Origin: Symbiodinium natans
Lineage: Eukaryota > Sar > Dinophyceae > Suessiales > Symbiodiniaceae
Assembly (NCBI GenBank): GCA_905221605.1
Contig: CAJNDS010002804.1
Location: 208,646-272,645, forward strand
Length of the DNA stretch: 64,000 nucleotides
Direction of reading: 5' to 3'
The position numbers and the translations under genes are program-made. Positions 43,930 to 52,556 of this stretch are shown here, in pieces (position 1 is the stretch's first letter; each line of letters opens with the position of its first letter). Under the pieces are notes generated by a model that saw only the letters and a program-made list of their open reading frames with translations, was not told the origin of the DNA and made no database searches.

Positions 43930-44360
43930 TAAAGGTTAGGGTTTTCAGGGCTGAAGGTGTTTAGGCTTGAAGGTTTTTATGGGTTTAGCATTATTACGGC
44001 TTCGAGGATTTTAATGCTTGAGGGTTTATCGGGGTTTTGCACACCAGTCAGGGTTTTGAGGTCTGTGGGTTTCATGGTCGAGGTTTTAGGCTTTAGACAC
44101 CTTTTCGGGTGTAGGGATTTAGGGCCCAGTGTTTTTAGGATTCGGGGTTTCAAACCATGCCTGTCTGTTTTTTGGGCCTGGAGGCTTCAGGGTTTCCGCT
44201 TTGGAGTTCCGTGTTCAGGTTTAGGGTTTTGCGGTTGGGGTTTAAAGGTTCTTCACCCCCCTTCCACCGCCTGGCAATATCTTGATTGTACAGCTTAGGG
44301 CTTTCAGGGCTGAGGGTGTTTGTGGCTTAGGGGTCTTGGGGATGTTCTTTGGCCTTAAGG
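43930..44360. repeat. Highly degenerate TTTAGGG-like region
   Basis: About 430 bp in which words such as TTAGGGTTTT, TTTAGGC, GGGTTTAG, GATTTAGGG and GGTTTAGGG recur every 10-25 bp, all in one orientation. It looks like an old telomere-like array that has diverged by substitution and indels. No coding sequence supported. Confidence 0.7.
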
Positions 44361-44983
44361 ACTACAAGGGCATTAGGGTTACGAACCTGCCATCTGACTG
44401 AATCTCAGTGCGGAATCCGACGGTGCGCGAATTCGGCTTCTCGATGCGCGAATCTGGTCCGTCCAGTTTGTGAATCGGTCCTTGCACTGCACGAATCCAT
44501 TTTCTACCAAAACGAGGCGCCCGCCCTGACGAATATCACCTGCAAATGATGGCGGGGTCCTACTCTTGGTCTCTTTACCCCAAGTAGCGTGGGGCTGGAC
44601 AAGGCGCCGTGCGCGTTTACCCCAACCCACTCCCCCCTCCCCACCCCGCGCCAACAAAAGAACAAAGCACCAAAAAAATAATAACAGTTCACGCGTTTTG
44701 GAGGGCAAGAGGGAACTGCGGCTCAGAGAACCACCACCACGCCGCAGGGCGTCTTACATCCACCACCACAGCTTGGCTCGGTCCCAGGTCGGAAGTGTCC
44801 TCGGGGAAACCAAAGTTGCTGCTGCCACTACACTTGCTGCTACCGCACGCACGACCACCAGCACTACGGCAAGAACGACTACTCAACTACGATTGACAGT
44901 CGCTGTCCGTGTCTCTTGCGTTTGTCTGCGTTGAAGGCACACCAAGCAAGCCTCCAATCCTAGGAGGGTAGATGCCTATGAAG

Positions 44984-45327
44984 GTGGGCAGTATTGCACT
45001 TGAAGACAACAGCGACAGGTGGTTCGCCAAGGACCAGTTCTGCAGACAGATGCGCATGGTGCGATCTGGGGATCTGAAGCTGGAGAGGTGAGAGTAAGCA
45101 AGTCTGCTGTCGACACGTGATGTGTCAGTTTTGTTGTGCAGAAATGTGCAGAAGTTCGCTTCCGCTTCATGTGAGCAGGTTCTTCCAGGTCAGATCCTTC
45201 ATGCGGCAGCTGAGCCCGTGACCGAAGATGATCACACGACAGTCCTTCTCCAAAGCGGAGGTGCTGTCGACGTCAGCCCTTTCCTCATCGGATTGCATGC
45301 GGTGTCGGGTCATGGAAACCACGCCTA
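44984..45327 (+). CDS. Terminal exons of an unknown protein (paralogous to the 42.9-kb exon)
   Basis: Exon 44984-45087 (after CTATGAAG) reads VGSIALEDNSDRWFAKDQFC then RQMRMVRSGDLKLE and ends GAGAG|GTGAGA. The next acceptor (TTGTGCAG) at 45153 restores an Arg codon and continues NVQKFASASCEQVLPG, ILHAAAEPVTEDDHTTVLLQ and SGGAVDVSPFLIGLH to a TAG at 45325-45327. The AEPVTEDDHT...GAVD block matches the exon at 42859. Probably the 3' end of the same or a sister gene; unknown function. Confidence 0.5.
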
Positions 45328-46063
45328 GAAGCAGAGGCACCATGCTTGATGATGCTTGATGCGGGCAAGAACAAGAACTCAACTGCAGGAACTCCTCTGG
45401 ACTGCAGCATTTAACCATCGGTGAAAGAACATTTTGTGTTTGTTCTTTGTTGTGGCAGGGACGATTGTTGAGACGAGGACCCCCGGAACATGGAAGGGAC
45501 AGGAAGTGACTCAAGAAACAAAGTAGATCGCAGCAACATGTCGTGAGCAGCCAAGGGCCAAATTTTTGATATGCCGTTGACAGATGTTGAGTCTTGAAAC
45601 AGAAATCTGCTGCTTTGGGGGTGGGCGAGGGGGAGGGGGGTCAATGTTGATCACATCAATCGTCCTCCTCATGATCTTCTGCGCTTTGCAGCCTCCTTGT
45701 CTCTATCGGATCTCTCCTATTTTCTGCTCGCTTGGAGACAGCGTCTCGCCGAGCTTGGGCTTACTTTCGGCTTGCCCCTCAAGTTGGCAGGGAATCTCGG
45801 AATTTCCAAAGCGTGAGAATGCCGCGCCAAAAGCATTCGCTCACAGCGAACGGTTCAGAACCTTTTCAGGCACGCCTCGACTCGGGAATGCTTGTTGGAG
45901 TGACAAAACTGATTTAGAAAAGGAAACGGTGGGGATACGGTTGCCAGCTAAGGCCTGATACAAATTGCGGAACCGGCCGAGGATGCTGCCCTGATGCATT
46001 GACGAACGCATTGGAGTAGTCAGAATGGCTCCGGCACCGCCTCATGCAAGAAACTGAATTAAG

Positions 46064-46744
46064 GTGCCAGGCGAAAGCGAGCAGATCCTCGATGAGCGCC
46101 TTCCACCCGGTATGGAACATGGGCTGGAAGACGAGCATGATCCTCATGAACCTCATGAGCAGCATCACTGGGTTTCAGAGCCAGAGGCGAACGAGCCTCC
46201 GAGCCCACAGGAGATGGCAGAAGCACAATATCGCAACAGACATGGCCCTGCAAGCCGAGCCGAGCCGGAGCCAGACGTGCCAGAGCCTGAACAAGGGGAC
46301 CCAGGTGGGGGCGATGGCCCGGTCCATCCTGGGCATGGCTTCGAAGGTGCAGAACCTCAGGCACCGGAAGGTTTTCATGGCCATGATGGCCATGACGGCC
46401 AGGGCGGCCATGAAGGCCATGACGGCCATGATGGTGGTGAAGCTGGAGATGGCATGGCAAAGCACTCTGCCGCAGACTCCTCCCCAGAACTGGATGCGCT
46501 GGCGCAGCAGGAAATGCAGGAACACGGCCTCAATGGGCCGAACCCAGAATTCCCTGAAGGGCCTGAACATCCTGGACCCGCAGAAGTCCCAGAACCTAAC
46601 TCTCCCAATTCGATGAATGAAGCCGGTGACCACTCGGAGCCTTTCCCAGAGTCCCCACAAGAGGGAGCGCATGAAGATCCAGCTTTAGCTGGCCTAGATG
46701 GTGGTGATCACTCGGCAGCAGCCGGTGCAGAAGGAGGCCAGTAG
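46064..46744 (+). CDS. Acidic His/Gly/Pro-rich low-complexity protein (uncertain)
   Basis: 226 codons from ATG 46064, rich in Glu, Asp, Pro, His and Gly, with a central run of GHDG units (about 46378-46440) from a GGCCATGAY tandem repeat. At least three other frames, including a 166-codon hydrophobic antisense frame, are open over the same bases. The antisense frame is codon-aligned with this one and reads as Ala/Met/Leu/Trp only because it complements Gly/His/Glu/Pro codons. The + frame has G-first codon periodicity, so it is the best candidate. It could still be a non-coding low-complexity tract. No family; metal binding by the His/Asp run is a guess. Confidence 0.35.
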   Translation: MPGESEQILDERLPPGMEHGLEDEHDPHEPHEQHHWVSEPEANEPPSPQEMAEAQYRNRHGPASRAEPEPDVPEPEQGDPGGGDGPVHPGHGFEGAEPQAPEGFHGHDGHDGQGGHEGHDGHDGGEAGDGMAKHSAADSSPELDALAQQEMQEHGLNGPNPEFPEGPEHPGPAEVPEPNSPNSMNEAGDHSEPFPESPQEGAHEDPALAGLDGGDHSAAAGAEGGQ

Positions 46745-47937
46745 CATCACAGCACCTTGGGCCGATTTCGCTGAGTCCATATATGAGCTCAGAGGTTCCA
46801 CCTACCATGGCGCGAATAATCCCGCCCCGTGACAGAAACTGACCTGCTCGATGAGTTGTGAGACGTGTCGCACAACTTTAGGCTTTGGGCAGGTCATCGT
46901 CAAGAGGTTGACAGTGGAGGGGATTGGAGGGGCAGGGTGTGGGAGGCGAATCGCAGTGGCTCCCGCAAGGTCAACTTCGTCGGACAAGCGGATGGCGGAG
47001 AATCTGAACATCATTGGATGGGTGCGACCTGCACAATTAGTTTGCGCTTTGTAGTCGGTCAGTTGGTGAGATGTTGCTACCAGGTTGCCGGTCCGATGTG
47101 CCCAGTTGGCTAAAAGGCGTAATTTCTAGGCAACGTGTGCTTGATAGTTGGCTTGTGGTCGAATGCGACAACTTTGCTCTTGAGCAAGCTGCTGGCATCG
47201 CAGTATGACAGAGCTCAAAAGCCAACTAGTGCAACAGCAGCTTCTCAGCAAGTTCTGACCGAGTTGGGGTCGTCATTCCAGAAGATTGGGGGATCCTGAA
47301 TCTCCCTACTGAGCATGTCTTGTCTCCTCGCATGAAACAATCAAAAACAAGGTGGAGGAATCCTGCATGCTAGAGCTTTGCAAGCTCCTCTTGCTTTGAA
47401 AGTACAGCAGAGAAGTTTCGTGGGCAAGGGTGAGGGCTTGGGCAGAAATTGCAAAAAACAACGGCAAGGCAGCATTGTGGGATGGGTGGATTCTAAAGTG
47501 AAAAACGGTGCTGATGTACTCCGATGACGGTGTGGTGGGGCATTGCCGCATTGCCTTTCTCGACATCTGGTCAGAGCTGAGCTCGAAAGCGTTCTGTAGA
47601 GACGGAACTTGTGCCTGCAATCGAACTTCGAACAAATCTTACTCTGTCATGAGGCATCTCGTGGTCCGTGTTTCGGCAGTCAGACCGGCAGTAGTGCCAG
47701 GAGCTGTCGGAAGTGGACATGCAAGACCTGCAGGCGCCTTGCATCTTTGCATCTGCTTTGGGGCCATCAGCTCCGCTTTGCTCCTCTTTGCTTTTACTGC
47801 TGGGAGGTGGACGTCGCAGAGAGGATGCGAATCTTTCTGCCAGACCCTGATAAGGCGCCTTAGCAGGAGTCCTGGCAGTACAAAGCTGTACAAAGCATAG
47901 ACACGATCGTGGTGTCGCTCCCCGGGGAAAAAATTGC
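46745..47937. other. No gene recognised
   Basis: A few exon-like segments (for example 47203-47299, after ATCGCAG, ending TGA) but no family resemblance and no consistent phase chain. No repeats of note. Confidence 0.4.
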
Positions 47938-48741
47938 GTGTCTTTTTGGTTTTCGATTTGTGCCGTTTTTGGCACTGCAGTTGCAATCCACGAGTTGGTT
48001 GAAGGGAAAGTGCTCGAATCAACACTAGGTGGCATCTCAACGGAGCTCTTGTGTGCTTTGCTGCAGCGCTTTAATCTTCAGCGCGGATTTGCTCTCGGCG
48101 ATAGAAAAAAGCGCACACATCCATGGCCGCCCCCTCAGACTGTGTCAGAGACACTACACACTTTCTGGTCACTTCAATGCCGCTGGTCGGAATGTTGTTT
48201 TCTCAAAGCCAAGGCAACAGCATTGCGAGTTTGGTTCGGCCTTTGCCTTTGTGCACTCAGCGTTTTGGGAACAGAACTCGTGGATGATGAGTGTGGTCCC
48301 GATGATGGAGCCTGTAGTCTGGAGCTTCACCAGCTCCGTGCCCAAAAGGAAGCGAAGGAAGTACTTCAGGCAGGTCAATCGGAGAACAAGACTGCTGGCA
48401 AATGCACATCAGCAGATGCGGATGTCATGAAGAAATTGGGCGGCGGCAATGCTGACGGCACCTTTCCAAAGATCTTGTCCAATTGTGGCAAGGGTGCGTA
48501 CAGCTTCTGGAGTGGATTCAAGCGTAGCAAGATGCAAGACTGCATCACGCAGCAGACAAAGCTCAGCTCGAGCTGCGCCAGCTGCTATGCTATGTCGGGC
48601 CAGTACAGTTACGACAACTGCAAGATTCCTTGCCTCTTTGGGGCGTGGTGCTCTAGCAGCTGCCTGAAATGCTCCCAGGGGAATCAGGCCTCAGTGGACC
48701 AGTGTGCAGGCATGCCGTCACCAACCGTGTCTCAGTGCTAG
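47938..48741 (+). CDS. Secreted cysteine-rich protein, dinoflagellate type
   Basis: 267 codons open; only the last ~170 look conserved. A hydrophobic stretch (ALRVWFGLCLCALSVLG, about nt 48214-48264) followed by TELVDDECGPDDGACSLELH fits a signal peptide and propeptide. No Met lies directly before it in frame, so the true start is probably on an upstream exon and the codons from 47938 may be intron. The mature part has regularly spaced cysteines: CTSADADVMKKLGGG, ILSNCGKGAYSFW, CITQQTKLSSSCASCYAMSG, NCKIPCLFGAWCSSSCLKC and a final Cys at the stop. I associate this spacing with a large family of secreted proteins seen in dinoflagellates, of unknown function. Extracellular or vesicular location is inferred. 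Confidence 0.7.
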   Translation: MSFWFSICAVFGTAVAIHELVEGKVLESTLGGISTELLCALLQRFNLQRGFALGDRKKRTHPWPPPQTVSETLHTFWSLQCRWSECCFLKAKATALRVWFGLCLCALSVLGTELVDDECGPDDGACSLELHQLRAQKEAKEVLQAGQSENKTAGKCTSADADVMKKLGGGNADGTFPKILSNCGKGAYSFWSGFKRSKMQDCITQQTKLSSSCASCYAMSGQYSYDNCKIPCLFGAWCSSSCLKCSQGNQASVDQCAGMPSPTVSQC

Positions 48742-50026
48742 GACGACTACCGCCTTTTGCTCCCCTTGGCTCCAATGTCATCCCAACCAGACGCGTTGCA
48801 GATGCTTGCGATAGAGTCGAGAAAAAGAGACTTAAGGAAGGCTTGTGGATGATTCTAATCCCGAATGCTCCATGCTCCCAGACTTTGACACAATGGTCTT
48901 GCAGTGATGCAGTTGCAGTGGCTGGCGTCTTCACGTCGGTTGGATGTAAGGGTGGAAAGGCTCCAAAACTAAAGCCGTGAGCCAACAAATCATGCATGTG
49001 CAGCCTTCTCAAATACAAAGCTTTGGGAGTGTAGGCACCGTTCCTCCCTTCCGACTGAGACCACATGTTTATTCACACGGCGACCCGCTGCTGCCGCGGA
49101 ACGCAGTACCCCAGGCCATGTCTTGGCTTCATTGGTTCGACAGCAAGCATTGTGACATGCGGAGCGCAGGCCTTCATCCAGACGCTGCTTTGTGGCTTGG
49201 GTTGCTGACCATTCTTTCGTCAAGTCGGACCTGCAAAACGGCCCTGGGCATCTGACCAGATTTCAACAGGCAAGCCCGTTGCTCATTGAGTTATCTAGTT
49301 CTTAGAAACGCAGCCAGGGTGTTGCGAGGTGTTTTGGGTGGCAGTGGACGAGGGAGATTTTTTAATTGAGTCCTGCAGGTGCGATATACTCCGCAAGCTG
49401 GGCGCGCTCTGCTTGCCTTCGTCGCTTGTGCGGGAGCCTGGCCGAAGGGAGCAAGCAGCCAGTGATCCAGGTAACAGAGATGAGTGTGGAGGCTTCGTAC
49501 TGATTTGCGATTGAGGAGACATGCAATATGTTCTGTAGGTTGATGAAGATTCTGGTGGTTAGGCAATGATTGAAGAACGCAGCAACTGAAGGCAGCAAGT
49601 GAACTAAATAGGTAGGAGTTCGAGGGTCAGGGGAAGAGACAGGCAAGCTTCCTCCGATCGCCAGTATCCAACGAATCAGTGACAAGGATCTCCGTTGACT
49701 CGACACGGCCGGATGGGGGTTTGGGAAGGAAGGTCCAAGGATGCACGCCGATCCTGGTGCAGCAGAACAAAGCATCATGAAGCAACAAGGAACAAGGGCA
49801 AGGAGCTTCGTTCATCGGCACAAGAATGCTGAACGCATCTTTGAGACGTTGAGGTGCCACTCCGTTGGTATCCTGGCCGTGCCTCTGTGAGAACGAGGCA
49901 CGCAAGATTGAAATGCTTCTTGCAATGTAGGGAACCTGCATACTCACACACAAGAAGCCAAGGGTGACGGAAGCGAGGAGGATGAGGACCATGCGGGGAT
50001 GAGACTGAAGAGCTAGCGAGTATATT
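48742..50026. other. No gene recognised
   Basis: Both strands are moderately open (minus frames at 49291-50257 up to 171 codons) without family resemblance. The longer minus frames run into the next + strand coding region, so they are treated as shadows. Confidence 0.4.
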
Positions 50027-50773
50027 ATGTTCCACCATCGAGTGTTGTCTGCTGCAGCTGTACCCATCGACCGCAAACAGGAGTTCGACTTCAATTTTGC
50101 GAAGCCACCGGTAGTCCCTGCTCCACTCCAGCTTCGTTTCACAGCTCACGTGAAGCCGGGGGCCGATGGTCGGAGGCCCACGTCTGACATTGAGGCGCTG
50201 TCGGTCTTCTCTCTCCCTGTAGAGAGAGGATGGCCCCGTGATAAGCTTTCTGCTCAAGACGTTGCCGAGTCTATGGCAGACGTGCTAGCTGACAGGCTGC
50301 CCCGATTTGCAGCAGACTATTCGGAACTTCAGTTGACAGGAGCACCTCTCCAACTCCGAGGAGGTGTAGCCCATTGGCCGGCTGCCAGTATGAATCAAGA
50401 ACCTGCTGAGTTGCGCTCCAGGTATTTGCCCAAGCCTTTTCCGCCATTGCTATCATTATACAGACTTGACGGCCCTGAGACAGGGTTTCTGCTGGACCAT
50501 GATGCGAAGCTGATCGTTTCCTGTAGATCCTTGGGAGTCCACAGAGTGCAAAGCGACGTCGGTGACGAGTGTGTTGAGCGCCTGGACATTGAGCTGATGA
50601 CAAGTGTGAAGGATTTTCCCGTCGCAGGCTGGGCATGGGGCTTTGTGGGATGTGGAGGCCGATGGTGGTTCGAGAGGTACCGGCTTCCGTTCGTCCGCCG
50701 AGTGCTGGAGGCATATCATCAGATGGCGCATGAACAAATGATGCTCTACTATGTCGCCGCCCTTGCGGATTAA
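50027..50773 (+). CDS. Hypothetical 248-aa protein
   Basis: Open from ATG 50027 to TAA. Not recognised. The sequence is ordered-looking: FDFNFAKPPVVPAPLQLRFT, RDKLSAQDVAESMADVLADR, GFLLDHDAKLIVSCRSLGV and a C-terminal WAWGFVGCGGRWWFERYRLP with an amphipathic helix to the end. No signal peptide or clear membrane helix. Base use and the conserved-looking aromatic C-terminus favour real coding over the overlapping minus-strand frames. The first ~15 residues may be replaced by an upstream exon. Confidence 0.5.
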   Translation: MFHHRVLSAAAVPIDRKQEFDFNFAKPPVVPAPLQLRFTAHVKPGADGRRPTSDIEALSVFSLPVERGWPRDKLSAQDVAESMADVLADRLPRFAADYSELQLTGAPLQLRGGVAHWPAASMNQEPAELRSRYLPKPFPPLLSLYRLDGPETGFLLDHDAKLIVSCRSLGVHRVQSDVGDECVERLDIELMTSVKDFPVAGWAWGFVGCGGRWWFERYRLPFVRRVLEAYHQMAHEQMMLYYVAALAD

Positions 50774-52556
50774 GGGTTCTTGCTCTGCTTGCCGTGATGC
50801 TGCACGACGCTGTGGCTGCCACCAAGCCGCATTCCTCACCCTTGCTTCAGCAGGGTCCGTGGAGGGGCCTTCCAAGACCCGGACTTTACTTGCAGAAGCA
50901 CGCCGGCCAACAAGCACGCCGCAGCGCACGTCGGAATTGTCGTGGCCTCTTGTGCGAGATCAGTCGGACTTTCTGATCCACCGCGTTTCGCTACCTACGA
51001 CAGTGTGAGGCCAATTTCTGCAATTCCAAACACGCACGAAGAGGAAGCCGCAGTATTCCTGCGGGCTGACTTTTTGCCGGCTTGGCCAGCGCTGTAGCAG
51101 ATCGCAGATCTTGTTGTCGGGGTGTTTGGGAGGACTTAAAAAGTTTGTGCACTGCCAATCGCTCAGGCAGCTAGTCGGTCGGCCATTGCATAGTCTGACT
51201 TGTGACTATTGAGATGCCCCAGCAAGCTGCCGCCACCTGAGGCCTTCTTCATGTTAAGGGTCCGAGCTTTGCCGCAAGGATCATGCTCAGTCTTTAGCTT
51301 CAACCGTTTGCCGGGGTTGTGGGGTCGAGCCATGGGCTGTGGCTCTTCAGTGAATTCGGTGAGCCTCGATCCAGACCCAGCACCTTAGCAGAGTTTTAGG
51401 GATGACGCTTTCATGGCACACTATGCTAAGGGTGACCGTTCTCGAGACGGGTTTTTGACAGATAATGAACATAGCCTGAAAGAGGGAGAGAGAGAGGAAG
51501 AGAGAAACAGACAGAGGGAGAGAGAGAGAGAGAGAGAGGCCGCTTTCTGGACCCCTGCAAAGTCCACGCAGCTGGACATCAGGGGGTTTCACATAGACTG
51601 ACTCGGTTGTGGACCCCCCCCAGCCTCCTTCGGGGGGGTGAAGCGCAGAGGAAGGAAGGAAGGAAGGAAGGAAGGAAGGAAGGAAGGAAGGAAGGAAGGA
51701 AGGAAGGAAGGAAGGAAGGAAGGAAGAGAGCGAGAGCGAGAGAGAGAGTGAGAGAGCGCGAGCGAGAGCGAGAGCGACAGTGCAGGAGAAGAAAAGAAGA
51801 AGAAGAAGAAGAAGAAGAAGAAGAAGAAGAAGAAGAAGAAAAGTGATAGGAGAAAGAAGAAGAAGAAGAAGAAAAAGGAAGAAGCTAACGAAACGGAGAA
51901 TCAAAGACCAAGGGATCCCCCGCCGTGTACCAATGGCAACCGCTCAAAGGGCATCCTCATGCCTCGAGGGTCCACAAAAACTTATAGAGGGTGTTGTTTG
52001 TTGGGCCCAGCCCTGGACTAGGGGGGGGGGACTCAATGGGCCTGAATGATCCGATACAATCCGATGGAAGTACGCGGTTTTGCTCTTGGTCGCCGTTATT
52101 TTGCACGCTCGTTACGGCAAGAGGGGCTGTTCTCAGAGGACAGACGCCTACTGCACCAGCCAAAAGGGGAGAACGGGGAGAATGAAGGGGTGCTACGGCT
52201 ACAACCCTCTGGCCCCGAAGCCCCTAGAAGGAGAGAAAGCGAAGAAAGGGAGAAGCAAGAAAGAAAGAGAGAATGCGCCTGGCGCACAGGGGGTCTTCCG
52301 AAGCCCGCTAGAACAAGACAACCCAGGCCCTGAAGAAGAACAAGAAGAAGAAGAAAAAGAAGAAGAAGAGAAGAGAGGGAGAGATAGAGACCTGCCTGCC
52401 TGTCACGGCGAGGTTATCCCTGTGCAGAAATCACCGCCAGCTGCGTCCATCCAGAATGTGGATGTCATTGCCAGGGCCACAGTCATAAGTTCTGCACCTG
52501 TAGACATTATAGACTTCGGATTGTTTCAGCTAAGCTCTTACCTGGAATCCTAGCCC
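50774..52556. other. Intergenic with long purine-rich microsatellites
   Basis: No supported gene. The open frames in 51413-52553 are translations of GGAA, GA and GAA repeats, listed separately. Confidence 0.6.
51486..52390 (+). repeat. Polypurine/microsatellite tract (GA, GGAA, GAA)
   Basis: Strand-biased purine runs: (GA)n with variants 51486-51538; perfect (GGAA)n about 19 units 51651-51726; GA/GC-rich 51727-51780; (GAA)n 51795-51840 and 51857-51880; then purine-rich clusters 52215-52275 and 52335-52385. Purines are almost entirely on the + strand, the sense strand of the flanking genes. Such tracts can form triplex (H-) DNA; that is inference. Confidence 0.92.

Noticed and set aside
45914-46672. 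Hydrophobic minus-strand frame resembling membrane segments
   Set aside because: Exactly codon-aligned with the acidic + frame; Ala/Met/Leu/Trp residues arise from complementing Gly/His/Glu/Pro codons. One in-frame TGA as well.
49627-50257. Minus-strand frames of 160-171 codons
   Set aside because: Two overlap each other in different frames and run into the + strand 248-codon gene; no family resemblance.
51347-51904. Poly-Leu/Ser/Phe minus-strand protein
   Set aside because: Translation of GA, GGAA and GAA microsatellites.
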